Positions 8,707-17,786 of a DNA stretch of 21,216 nt are shown here, one piece after another. Below the pieces are notes generated by a model, which did no database searches, was not told the origin of the DNA, and saw only the letters and a program-made list of their open reading frames with translations. Position numbers and translations under genes: made by a program. Origin of the DNA: Nemertoderma westbladi (taxonomy: Eukaryota; Xenacoelomorpha; Nemertodermatida; Nemertodermatidae); NCBI GenBank assembly GCA_032718475.1, contig JAUCBJ010005685.1, positions 1 to 21,216 on the forward strand, read 5' to 3'. The first letter of the stretch is position 1, and the number at the start of each line of letters is the position of its first letter.

Positions 8707-9975
8707 CTAATTCTCAGAAAAACGATATCGTTGCGTTTCGAACACAATTCCAGGTTTCTTAAAGTTAAATCGCATGACGACGAGTTCTACCGATCGCACT
8801 AAACCATCATCGGATATATGAGTCTCGATGATACGATTTGTCTGCCACCTCTTACGGGGAAGATCTGATTCCATGATAAGGACCATGTCTCCGGCGCTGA
8901 CGTTTTCTTGCTGCGCAAACCACTTTGTTCGAAGTTGTAGCGTAGGAAGATAATGTTTTTCGAAATGGTCAGCGAAACGACGGGATAATAACTGCATAAG
9001 TTGCCAAGTTTGTCGGCAGTATTCGTCTCCATCTGTTATTTCCGATTGCGGGAGCATGGCTACAGGTTTCTTTAGTAGGAAATGCGTGGGTGTTAGCGCT
9101 TCTAGGGAGTCGGGACTCGATGAGACTGGCATAAGCGGTCTCTCGTTGAGATAGGCGGTGTTTTCTTCCATTAACGTCCGCAAAAGTTCGTCGGTGGGAT
9201 ACGCGCGGCATGGAACTATAAAGTGAAATGTGGTCTTTACGCTATGTATGAGTCTCTCCCAACTTCCTCCCCACCAAGGGGCGTCGGCGGCGTTGAAGGT
9301 CCAGCTAGATGCTGTTACTCTTAGCTGATCGTCCACCTGTCTTTGGTTCCAATCCTTTACGTAAGCTTTAATCTCGTTATTGGCGCCTATGAAATTAGTT
9401 CCTTTGTCAGATCTCAGAGTGTTGCTAGTCCCAAAATGAGCGATTTGTCGGCGTAAACTCAGTATGAAGCTGTTGGTAGATAGATCGTTCAACATATCTA
9501 GATGAATCGCTCTACAAGTCATACAGACAAAGATGACGCACAATCGCTTGACTATAGCCCTAGCACGGTATACTTCAATAGGGCCAAATAAATCCACACC
9601 AGTATTAGTAAAGGGTGGTTCATAACAGCTTACTCGTTCCCTAGGTAATTCTGCCTCTCGCTGTGTTAAAGGCCTACTAAATGATTTCCTACAGGGTATA
9701 CAGTTCCTAAGAACTTGGTTTAGAGCTCTACGGGGCTTATTGAAATAATAGCGAGTTCTAATTTCGCTAAGAACTCGTTCTTTACTAGCGTGGTAAAGCT
9801 TACTGTGAACATCTACAATCATCTTGATTTGTATTTCAAGATTTCTAATGAGTATGGGAAACCTAGTGTCAAAGGACAATGGAGCTTTGGTTAATCTCCC
9901 TCCGACAAGTATTAACCCATCTATAATTGTGCTAGAGAAACGATCCCTTAAGCGCATCTGTGGATTTCTTAACAA
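8707..9975 (-). CDS. Integrase and DUF5641-like tail of BEL/Pao pol (clean frame, 422 codons)
   Basis: This is the integrase of the element, which would join reverse-transcribed DNA to the host chromosome. An HHCC zinc-binding domain is complete (H57, H62, C92, C95). The catalytic triad is D128 (GVDLFGP), D190 (LRSDKGTNF) and E240 (WGGSWERLIHSVK), with the 49-residue D-to-E spacing long, as in BEL/Pao. Residues about 330-420 match the basic DUF5641 C-terminal domain (RTKWFAQQENVSAGDMVLI). The first codon of the frame is TTG and the first ATG is at 9955-9957, so this is not a separate gene but the 3' third of pol, separated from the rest by a frameshift near 9935-9975. It has no internal stop, unlike the remainder of pol. 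It is probably unexpressed unless transcribed from elsewhere. Confidence 0.9.
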   Translation of the reverse strand: MLRNPQMRLRDRFSSTIIDGLILVGGRLTKAPLSFDTRFPILIRNLEIQIKMIVDVHSKLYHASKERVLSEIRTRYYFNKPRRALNQVLRNCIPCRKSFSRPLTQREAELPRERVSCYEPPFTNTGVDLFGPIEVYRARAIVKRLCVIFVCMTCRAIHLDMLNDLSTNSFILSLRRQIAHFGTSNTLRSDKGTNFIGANNEIKAYVKDWNQRQVDDQLRVTASSWTFNAADAPWWGGSWERLIHSVKTTFHFIVPCRAYPTDELLRTLMEENTAYLNERPLMPVSSSPDSLEALTPTHFLLKKPVAMLPQSEITDGDEYCRQTWQLMQLLSRRFADHFEKHYLPTLQLRTKWFAQQENVSAGDMVLIMESDLPRKRWQTNRIIETHISDDGLVRSVELVVMRFNFKKPGIVFETQRYRFSEN

Positions 9976-10552
9976 CAGGAAATATCGTATCGGAATCCTC
10001 GTAACATTGAAGGAGTCTCAGTATCTGCTTGTTGGTCTCATCATGTTCTTGGTAACTGATCTTCTCAGTCAGAAACCTATCAGGCAGTCTATAAGTGGGA
10101 AGGTCTTTAGTAGCATGGACCTTTTCAGCCACTACTGGAGCAGTATCATTAGCGATCTTCGTCCTGGAATAGTGATGATGGAAACATCTTTTCAAATACA
10201 CAAGGGCTTTGCAAAGCCGATTCCAGGAGCTATAATGATCTATCGCCCTTTGTAGGAGAGGAGAGAGTCCTTGGGAGACATCTGGTGTTCCAGATTTCCA
10301 GTCTCTTTCTCTGATTTCTATAACGGATTTATTTATAGTTCGAGTAGCATCCATGGAAGAATTTAGATCCACAGTGGCGTCACCGGCGGTGTGTAGCACA
10401 GACAGATCTATCGCTGGCTTAAACAGCTTTGATTTACTCGTCCGGGTTTTCGGTTTGACTTTCTCCGCTCCCTTGGCTTGTCTGATTTCCGCTGTGGTGA
10501 GATGAGGGGGCCATTCCTCCTCTTCTTTACATAGGAAGTCGGGTCCACCTAA
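9932..10552 (-). pseudogene. BEL/Pao pol linker between RNase H and integrase
   Basis: This frame is open from just after the TGA at 10553-10555 to a stop at 9932. It encodes the region linking RNase H to integrase (RERDWKSGTPDVSQ, then a tract leading into the integrase N terminus). It is in the same frame as the reverse transcriptase block but one frame off the integrase. The crossover lies in the overlap 9932-9975, where the integrase frame continues with GLILVGGRL, the usual start of the integrase zinc region in this superfamily. Confidence 0.75.
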
Positions 10553-11344
10553 TCAGTCTGGAGTATCTATCAATTCTTGAGGAGTTGCTCCTCTGGAAGC
10601 GATGTCAGCTGGATTAATCGTCCCAGGGGAATGTCTCCATTGATCTATATTAGACCGACTGAGTATAATGGCTACTCTGTTGGTAACAAAGACACTGAAC
10701 TGACAGACTTCATTAGTTATAGACTCCAGAACGAGTAAAGCATAAGACCAATAGACAGTTTTCTCTAGTGGATAGTCGATCTGTTCCGTTACATTCTGGC
10801 CGATGATGGCTGTAGTGTATAGAGCCGCCTATAACTCCGCTCTGGGAACCCGCAGTTTGTTGTTTATTAGGGCCTTGGAGGCGGCTAATGAAACTTTAAT
10901 TCCATCGGGAGTTTCAACACTCAGTTAGGCTACTATATCTATTCCAATATCGCTGTCATCTCCAAAAACATGGAGTTGATAGGAATACGTGGGGAGAACG
11001 TGACTGAAATACGAGCGGGAAATCTTAAAGTTCTCGATAGATGGTAAAGAATCTTCCCAATTCATCCACTTCTTTAGCAGTTCTCCCTTGCGTGGATCAT
11101 CCCACGAGTGGTTTTCGAGCCACATTTGTTGTACTAAGCTCCGAGCAACTAGTATGACTGGGCTAATGAATCCCAACGGATCGAAATAAGTGTTCAGAAT
11201 ACTCAGACAAATCCGTTTAGTTCTAACTGGATTATCCCGTTGCTTCAGTTGAAATAATAAAATATCTCTCTCCATGTCCCATTTCAGACCAAGAGTCTTG
11301 GTTTCTGGAAGATCATCCTTAATGAGGTCAAGGTCTTTAACACC
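10553..11344 (-). pseudogene. BEL/Pao pol: connection and RNase H region, broken by stops
   Basis: Sense order: a connection segment (FDPLGFISPVILVARSLVQQ), then the RNase H start LHVFGDDSDIGI. The first catalytic aspartate appears retained (GDDS, where BEL/Pao usually has GDAS). Next come SLAASKA and PRAEL words, which mark the rest of the domain. Stops in frame are TAA at 10925-10927 (in the middle of the RNase H start), TAG at 10829-10831 (right after PRAEL) and TGA at 10553-10555, where the family has a tryptophan. All lie in one continuous frame with the reverse transcriptase, so the damage is by substitution, not by large deletion. Confidence 0.85.
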
Positions 11345-12283
11345 TCAGTCTTCTACTGGGATTGATTCCAGGAATTCACGGGAGTTACTAGTGAATTTGG
11401 TTAGACGAAATCCACCTCGTTGTAAGCACTCTACCATTCCCTTGGCAACATCAATTGCTTCTTCTATCGATGGGAGGGACTTTAGATTGTCGTCCATGTA
11501 AATATCCCGTTTGATGTTGTCGATAACCGCTTTTGAGAAGGCTTCTCTATTATCATCGGCAGTGGTGCGCACTACCGAACAAGCGTTCGAGGGGCTCGAT
11601 ATGATCCTGAAAGCCTGGATTGTCATCCAGTACTCCACCGGTTTTCGGTTGAGGTCTCCTTCAGGCCACCACAGAAATCGTAGGCTGTCTCGATCCCTAG
11701 CTAACGCTTTAACTTGCAGAAACATGCCTTCAATGTCGGAAGCGAAGGCGATCGAATATTGCAGCAGTCGTAGTAATATTCCCAACAAAGATTGGAGTAA
11801 GTTGGGTCCCGGCAACAGTTCCGAATTTATGGATTGTCCCATATAAAGGGCGGAGCCGTCAAACACTACCCGGACTTCGTTTGGTTTACCGGGCTTGGGA
11901 ACGTAATGATGTGTCAAGTAATACATTCTCTCAATTATGGGTGTTTCTTCTGGAACTCGCTACGCGTATCCCTTGTCTATAAACTTCTTTAATTAAGTTT
12001 TATATATTTCTTTAGCTCGATCGTTAGCCGTCAAATGCCGATGCAGTTGTGCGATTCTTTTTTCCGCTAAAGGTCGATTATTCATGAAGCTGGGTTCTCT
12101 CCGTCTGAAAGGCAGACCAATTTCATAATGACCTTCATCTTTCAGATAACGTGTGGTCATTACCTGAATCTGCTTGGCTCTCTCTTCTTCGACGGATAAT
12201 GCTTTGTCGTAGGAATTAGGCTCTACGGCTTCTTGAGTAAAGAATCGTACGGCATGTTCATCGCGTACCTTACTATTGTACAT
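11345..12283 (-). pseudogene. BEL/Pao reverse transcriptase, with internal stops
   Basis: The reverse transcriptase would copy element RNA into DNA. In the block starting at 11926 the motifs are clear: VRVVFDGSA, then motif A (FASDIEGMFLQV, catalytic D64), motif B (IISSPSNACSVVRTTADDN), and the catalytic box YMDD at 11489-11500. The pre-polymerase region 12283-11996 (RFFTQEAV, LPFRRREPS) precedes it in the same frame but is cut off by TAA at 11993-11995 and TAG at 11960-11962. A TGA at 11345-11347 cuts the C-terminal end. The active-site residues are all intact, so inactivation comes from the stops only. Confidence 0.9.
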
Positions 12284-12861
12284 TGGATTATTACACTATT
12301 TTCACCTAGTTCATCCTGGGGAGTGGATATCGATCCCACGTAGTAGTCGGTTGATACCTTGGATTTCCAAACCTGCATGATCCTGGAAAGGTTCAGTTTG
12401 GTTCGGAACTTTGGTTGACTAACAAAGATATCTTCAGCTAGGTCTTTGTCTATAAAGGTGCATGTAATGCTGGAGTCAAGGAGGGCATTCACTATTAAGC
12501 TCTTCCCTATTCCATGTACTCTCAGTTGCACCACGGGGAACACTCGGATACCGACAGATGATGTTGAATTTTTCCATGAGAGCTGTCGATCCGGAATCGA
12601 CAGTCGGGGTTCCTCTCCCTCCGTTTCGGTCTCATACGTAAGTGCTCGATATACGGTTGTGTTGATCATATAACAGGATTCATTTTCGTCTGAAAATTCA
12701 TCGGTGTAGAATCCTTCCATCTCCGAACTGTGGTCAGTGTCGTTCACATCACTGAATTGGACATGTAGTTCGGGTTCACTTATCTGACTCGTCCGGGTCT
12801 TATCAAACTCGGTGTGCAGCAAGATATGATGTTTCGCGCCACACTTAGCACACCTCGCGTC
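12223..12861 (-). pseudogene. BEL/Pao aspartic protease (DUF1758), altered active site
   Basis: It follows the Gag zinc knuckle in the same frame after a single TGA (12862-12864). A third cysteine/histidine motif (CAKCGAKHHILLH) comes first, then an acidic linker, then the retropepsin-like core. The active site reads LLDSSITCTFID; DSS at 12469-12477 replaces the D-S/T-G of the family. The AGC serine codon could derive from a GGC glycine codon by one G-to-A change. Past about 12283 the frame is lost to a frameshift and the reverse transcriptase frame takes over, overlapping by 61 bp. Confidence 0.85.
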
Positions 12862-13818
12862 TCAGTAACAGGTTTTCCTTTGATGTCCTCGCCTGAGGCA
12901 GTTATAGCACAACCGTTTATCCCACATGACATCACGTCTATCCTTTAGTTCTTTCTTTAAGAATTCTTCATATCCACTCAAGCGATATGGCCCGTCGCAC
13001 AATACACACTTAGGTTTGATGTTACTTACCTTAACCTGTGTTGTATTTTGTACGCTAGCTCTTTCTTCGGGCTTCCTCCCATGAATTCGCTTAGGAGACG
13101 TAGGGGGAGTTGTCATCTGTTCCCTCTTGCCACTGGTTCGAGCCTTAGATTTACTTACGTCTTTCCTGATCTTATTTATGTAGTAAGATCTCTCGGTGTC
13201 CTTACCACTATTCTCGTCATAAGACGTTTGGCTTTCGTAATCATCTGTATAACACACTGGTGTTACCTTTCTCCTAGTAACAGGTTTTTCACTTACCTTA
13301 CTTTCCGGAGTCTTCTCTCTAGACTGTTTTATGAGCTGTAAACTTACCTCTCTGTTTAAGAATGACAGAAGGTCCGCCATGGTTGGGTCTCTATGTTGTT
13401 GGTCCATCAGATAGAGAACCTTTTTGTCCCAGCGAGTACCTACTCCACCCTTTGGGAAAGTTGATGCTACGGCTCCGACAACCATAGAACTCTGGTATTC
13501 CTGAGACTTACCCAACCAGTCTAGCTGTCTACAGATCTCCTGAATCTCATTGGAAAACTCTATAATCCCTCTGCTAGGAAACTTTCGGGGCGCTACTAAT
13601 TTCGCATACAGATATCTAGCTATGTTCGTCCTATTACCATACCTGATATTAAGTGTATCCCAAACTTGTCTCAATCTGTCTGGATGTCCAATAAACTTTA
13701 ACGCCATTAACTTGTCAGATCCTTCCAAGCACTCGATGAGGAATCTAAGTTTCTCTCCGTTAGATAGCACAGAGTTCTGTATGTTATCTGTATGCTTTCG
13801 CCGTCGTCTGTATAACAC
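12862..13818 (-). pseudogene. Gag: DUF1759 core copy nearest pol, plus zinc knuckles
   Basis: This 318-codon frame holds the third DUF1759 unit in sense order (LSNGEKLRFLIECLEG, RQVWDTLNIRYGNRT, EFSNEIQEICRQLDW), a charged linker, and the nucleocapsid end. The last knuckle is canonical: C-x2-C-x4-H-x4-C (CYNCLRRGHQRKTC). The preceding one (CVLCDGPYRLSGYEEF) has lost its usual later cysteine. The apparent start is GTG at a duplication junction and is not a real initiation site. Its first residues (LYRRRRKHTDN) are junction read-through. A TGA directly after the knuckle separates it from the protease in the same frame. Confidence 0.88.
13232..13794 (-). repeat. Gag duplication unit closest to pol (563 bp)
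   Basis: The recurring junction word CTTTCG at 13232 and 13795 delimits this unit, with 14183 starting the next after 388 bp. It carries the full post-core segment (VVGAVASTFPKGGVGTRWD) and an intact reading at SEKPVTRRKV, where the other two units have lost 4 bases and shift frame. Confidence 0.9.
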
Positions 13819-14182
13819 ACTGGTATTACCTTTCTCCTAGAAACGGGTTTCTCACCTTATTTTCCGGTGTCACAGAACTCTGGTATTCCTGAGACTTACC
13901 CAACCAGTCTAGCTGTCTACAGATCTCATGAATCTCATTGGAAAACTCTATAATCCCTCTGCTAAGAAACGTTCGGGGCGCTACTAATTTCGCATACAGA
14001 TATCTAGCTATGTTAGTCCTATTACCATACCTGATATTAAGTGTATCCCAAACTTGTCTCAATCTGTCTGGATGTCCAATAAACTTTAACGCCATTAACT
14101 TGTCAGATCCTTCCAAGCACTCGATGAGGAATCTAAGTTTCTCTCCGTTAGATAGCACAGAGTTCTGTATGTTATCTGTATA
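13795..14182 (-). repeat. Middle Gag duplication unit, internally deleted
   Basis: This 388-bp unit repeats the DUF1759 core of its neighbours but lacks about 175 bp that both have (the MVVGA through SREK part). It is almost identical to the unit at 13232-13794 in the core, yet its flank, with the phrase ACCTTTCTCCTAGAAACGGG, is identical to the flank of the unit at 14183 onward. It is therefore a mosaic. Its length is not a multiple of three, so both junctions change frame. The frame within it (14206 to 13826) ends in the frameshifted tail NPFLGER. Confidence 0.92.
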
Positions 14183-15197
14183 CTTTCGCCGTCGTCTGTA
14201 TAACACACTGGTATTACCTTTCTCCTAGAAACGGGTTTCTCACCTTATTTTCCGGTGTCTTCTCTCTGGACTGCTTTAGGAGCTGTAATTTTACCTCTCC
14301 ATCTAAGAATGAAATGAGATCAGCCATGGTAGGGTCTCTTCGTTGTTGTTCCATCATATATAACACTTTCTTGTCCCAGCGTGTACCTACTCCACCCTTG
14401 GGCAAAGTAGATGCTAAGGCTCCTACAACCATAGAATTCTGGTATTCATGAGACTTACCTAACCAATCTAGTTGTCTACAGATCTCCTGAATCTCGTCGG
14501 AAAACTCTATAATCCCGCTGCTAAGAAACTTTCGGGGCGCCATTAATTTCGCATATAAATACCTAGCTATGTTAGTCCTATTACCATACCTGATGTTTAG
14601 TGTATCCCAAACTTGTCTTAATCCATCTGGATGTCCAATAAACTTTAACGCCATTAACTTGGGAGATCCTTCCAAGCACTCGATGAGGAATCTAAGTTTC
14701 TCTCCGTTAGATAGCACATAGTTCTGTATGTTATCTTTATAATATTCATTATAAGGTAACCATTTCATCTCATCTCCATTGAACTTGATGACTTCTCCCA
14801 CCTTTACCGCTTGACGGGCTTCGGTTCTAGCCATTTGACGTGTAAAGCTTTCTTGAGCCATCGTATTATTTAATATCGAATTATCGGTATATAAATTTCT
14901 CGGATTATTATCAGATTGGTATGGGATATCATTATCAACAGGCTTATTAATACCCTTAATAGGGTTTACTATTGGAGTTTCTACTTCACTAGCAGTATAG
15001 ATGCGTGTAGGCTCCACACCTTGCGCATGAAATACTTCAGACCTAACGGGCTGACACATTATTACAGAGGGTGGTATTATACCCATTTGTATATTTACCA
15101 ATTTATCGCGCTCGAGAGCGATATTTTGCTGTACTTCTTGTAGCTCTAACTTACTCTCTCTTACTGTTCCCTTTAACAGTTGAACAGTCCCTTCTAA
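14183..15197 (-). pseudogene. Gag: first DUF1759 copy with its true N-terminal part
   Basis: This is the only unit retaining the authentic start of the DUF1759 domain (VIKFNGDEMKWLPYNEYY). Upstream come a short coiled coil (LEGTVQLLKGTVRESKLE) and a linker (TARQMARTEARQ-like; FTRQMARTEARQAVKVGE). The frame is open from just after a TAA at 15198-15200 to a stop at 14214, where a 4-base loss after NKV ends it. DUF1759 is the capsid-like Gag core of BEL/Pao elements. The unit from 14183 to about 14745 is the parent-like copy of the tandem array; it is more diverged from the other two than they are from each other. Confidence 0.88.
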
Positions 15198-15872
15198 TTA
15201 TCAGACTTATTTAGAAGACTTTGTTATATTGTCTTCCAATTGCCCGAGCAATTCTTCCATCCCCCGTCATCCCTCCTCCATCCACTCTACCACAGATGTA
15301 GCCGGATGGCATATTGGGACGACAGGGGATAGTCCATGTATTATCTCTTGCTCGGCGTCAATAACAGTCTGAGATTCTGGTAGCTGTCTACTAGACATAG
15401 GTAGTTTGGTACTGTGTAAAGGGAAATTAGAGGTAGGTTCTGGGAGCAAAGGGGTCTTTATTAAGGGAGTGGCTTCGCTAACAGGCCTAATTATTTCTGG
15501 CTCATCTACTATAGTAGGGAGTCTTTCTACTCTTATAATTTGGGCTGTTGGTTCTCTATTACTTAAGTCCACATTAGCTAGCTCCCTTCTCACCGCAGGG
15601 GGTAAGTTAGGCAACTTATGCCTGTGGGGCGCTGTTCTACGTCCGTTTGAATGAGATTTATTACCTTTACCCTCGGGATCAGTTGTATCACCTTCATCCA
15701 AGGAGGTAAATCCCTGTCTTCTGGGAGTAGATCGACTCAGTAGTTGCATCTGAGTAGCTGCCCTTTGTTTATTTAAGTAATCTTGTTTCGCCTGAAGGTT
15801 CTCCAACTCTAGTTGGACTGGCTCTTCAGATGCCCTCCGTTCTGCTTCTGCCACTGCCGCTGCTGCTGCCAC
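15198..15872 (-). pseudogene. Gag linker: coiled coil and proline-rich region
   Basis: The frame runs from the end of the alanine-rich tract (VAEAERRASEEPVQLELE) through a charged coiled coil (LENLQAKQDYLNKQRAA), then a proline-rich linker (LPNLPPAVRRELANVDL, PLLPEPTSNFPLHS), to TGA at 15267-15269. After this the same frame continues briefly, with three more stops at 15207-15209, 15201-15203 and 15198-15200, into the next Gag piece. The function is presumably a spacer between the N-terminal coiled coil and the capsid-like core. No domain beyond coiled coil was recognised. Confidence 0.7.
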
Positions 15873-16360
15873 TTTTCTTTCAGCTTCTGCCGCTTTTCTT
15901 TCAGCTTCTGCCGCTGCTGCTTTTCTTTCAGCTTCTGCCGCTGCCGCTGCCGCTGCCGCTGCTGCTGCCGCTGCCGCTGCTGCTGCCGCTGCCGCTGCCG
16001 CTGCCGCTGCCGCTGCCGCTGCCGCTGCCGCTGCCGCTGCCGCTGCCGCTGCCGCTGCCGCTGCCTCTGCCGCTGCCGCTGCCGCTGCGCTGCCGCTGCC
16101 GCTGCCGCTGCCGCTGCCGCTGCCGCTGCCGCTGCGCTGCCGCTGCCGCTGCCGCTGCTGCTGCCGCTGCCGCTGCCGCTTTTCTTTCAGCCTCTGCCAC
16201 TGCCGCTTTTCTTTCAGCTTCTGCCGCTGCCGCTTTTCTTTCAGCCTCTGCCGCTGCCGCTTTTCTTTCAGCTTCTGCCGCTGCCGCTGCTGCTGCCACT
16301 TTTCTTTCAGCTTCTGCCGCTGCCGCTGCCTCTTTTCTTTCAGCCTCTGCCGCTGCCGCT
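15835..16360 (-). repeat. (AGCGGC)n expansion inside Gag coiled coil
   Basis: On the plus strand this is (GCCGCT)n, uninterrupted for most of about 15935-16180. It is flanked on both sides by less expanded units reading AEAERK plus alanines in the Gag frame. The minus-strand hexamer has no stop in any frame: it reads poly-Ala, poly-(Gln-Arg) or poly-(Ser-Gly). Two single-base losses, near 16088 and 16135, change frame. One frame (16299-15928) therefore reads alanines, then QR repeats, then SG repeats. The two losses exactly account for the frame difference between the alanine frames at 16299 and 15872. Confidence 0.93.
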
Positions 16361-16534
16361 GCTACTTTCGGTCTTCTATCTGTTTTATCTTTATTTGTTC
16401 TTCTTTGTCCATTGCGATGAGAATGCTTTCATCAAATTTAGCCTGCTCCGCGGCTAATATCTCCGCATCTAAAGAGTCCAAATAAATTTGGCTCCTTCAC
16501 TATTGGGGTGAAGTCCAGCTAGACGTCTCCTTAG
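16361..16534 (-). pseudogene. Gag coiled-coil start, frameshifted
   Basis: Between the stop of the N-terminal Gag piece and the alanine repeat, one frame reads LDSLDAEILAAEQAKF, then a charged helix (MDKEEQIKIKQIEDRK). It then stops at TAG, and a neighbouring frame goes on into VAAAA and AEAERK. A single-base change near 16365 and another near 16500-16535 would explain the frame changes. It is the N-terminal end of the long Gag coiled coil. Confidence 0.6.
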
Positions 16535-17290
16535 CTATTTGTCACCTATAAATTGTTGATAATCCGACAGATAGATGTCAATAGCATCCTTCTTCTGAGG
16601 TTTTTCGGATACCGCCTCACCTTCCACATGAGAAAAGGTTGCATCGGTTGATTCTCCGTGGGTTATGCGTTCAGTTAGCTGAACCTTCCATTGTGTTGTT
16701 CCCTGGACTTTAGCATTCACTCGTTGGAACCAAGTCTTTACAGCCACCTGCAGCGACGTGTCTTGACTTCTCTTCGAGGCCTCTTCAAAGGCTGAAAGGA
16801 TTAATCTGATCCTCAATATACGTTCTCTCAGTTGGTAAAGCAGCTCTCCCCTCTCTTGAGGTCCCTGTGGTTGTTGAAATAACTGTGTTTCTATTCGTTC
16901 CAAGGAGTTGAAGAATCCCTGGACATATCCTGCTGCTGACTTCTTCCATACAGCGGGATCTCGGGTGTCCCTCACTACTCCCATTTGGTATAAGTCTTCC
17001 CAAGCAGCTTCCGATAAGTTAAACGGGAGTCTGGGTCCGGGGAAGTTCCATTGAGTCTCTACAATAGACCTTAGTTCTTCCATCGGGTATCCGGCGTAAC
17101 TGTCCCTGGTCGATCTCTTATTTCTCATCCAATCTGCTTGATGTTCTTCTACGGCTATAAGTACTCTAGTGAGTACTGCCCCCGGAAGAATTAGAAGTGG
17201 GTCTGGATAAACCGCTTCTTCCTTCCTTGTTCCGATCTCGGGCGTTAACTCTTCGGTGTCGGAACTAGAGTTACTACGCAGTTGAGAAAA
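16535..17290 (-). pseudogene. Gag N-terminal domain, second part
   Basis: This frame is open from about 17290 to a stop at 16535 (ATG at 17126-17128 is internal). It reads SNSSSDTEELTPEIG, EEAVYPDPLLILPGAVL, then a helical region (MEELRSIVETQWNFPGPRLP, WKKSAAGYVQGFFNSLERI, YQLRERILRIRLILSAFE) and an acidic end. I know no domain name for it. Its position and all-helical look fit a Gag matrix or N-terminal assembly region. It is one frame off the first Gag piece; the shift lies at the T-run (sense strand) near 17286-17291. Confidence 0.65.
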
Positions 17291-17538
17291 AGTTCTCGGT
17301 TCGGGTACTGTTGTTGTTTTGCAGCCATCGCTTGGTCTCGCTTAACTTGGGCCCTAGTGCCGATAATAGACCTATGGTGCTTCACTAGCCTAGGGTCTGA
17401 TACCACTACTGTAGGGATGACTTTTCTTACAGTAGGAGGGGACTTAGACTTTGGTCTGGGATGTTCCATAATTTGATCTGGGTCACAGATCGTTCTTTCC
17501 AAGAGACTATCTAACAGTGTTTGTTTTGTGTCAGACAT
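17245..17538 (-). pseudogene. Gag start
   Basis: The ATG at 17536-17538 opens MSDTKQTLLDSLLERT, followed by a proline/lysine stretch (HPRPKSKSPPTVRK) and QVKRDQAMAAKQQQYPN. This is the most upstream coding sequence of the element on this strand and the likely Gag initiation site. The frame leaves the true Gag frame near 17290 because of a single-base indel and runs to an accidental stop at 17245. The sequence beyond 17538 has no coding character. Confidence 0.65.
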
Positions 17539-17744
17539 AATTTATTTTACAGTTGAATGCCTACTACTATAATAACAGTTAAAGCAAGTCTAGGGGAAAT
17601 CAGTATCAACTGTCAGTCTAGTAGTTGCCGATATCGCTACTCAATGTAACGTGGTATATATTTAATATTAGAATACCGGTATACACCTTATAGTATATAT
17701 ATCAGGATTATTTATTACAGTACAGACTATGATCAATCACAGAA
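17539..17744. other. Untranslated leader or LTR edge of the BEL/Pao element
   Basis: AT-rich, non-coding. No CCA/TGG primer-binding signature is present on the sense (minus) strand here. A TACCGGTA palindrome lies near 17673. Confidence 0.4.
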
Positions 17745-17786
17745 TACCGGTGTAACAGCGGATTCAGTCCCCCGAAGAATCGGTCC

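Larger units (their letters stand above)
8707..17538 (-). mobile_element. BEL/Pao-type LTR retrotransposon, internal region, inactive
   Basis: The order of Gag (DUF1759 core, CCHC knuckle), DUF1758 aspartic protease, reverse transcriptase, RNase H region, HHCC-DDE integrase and DUF5641-like tail on one strand is diagnostic of the BEL/Pao superfamily. The internal region is about 8.8 kb. It is longer than usual because Gag holds a trinucleotide/hexanucleotide expansion and a threefold duplicated core. Gag and Pol are broken by many stops and frameshifts, but protein similarity is good, so the insertion is old but not ancient. A plus-strand LTR-like segment lies beyond the 3' end (8240-8500) and another at 21085 onward. 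The primer binding site beyond 17538 was not found. Confidence 0.92.

Noticed and set aside
15813-16457. Plus-strand frames rich in Cys-Arg, Leu-Pro or Ala
   Set aside because: They are antisense translations of the (GCCGCT)n tract; the coding sense is the minus-strand Gag.
8707-17538. Retrovirus with an envelope gene
   Set aside because: No envelope-like frame lies between integrase and the 3' flank; domain order and DUF1759/DUF1758/DUF5641 signatures indicate a BEL/Pao retrotransposon.
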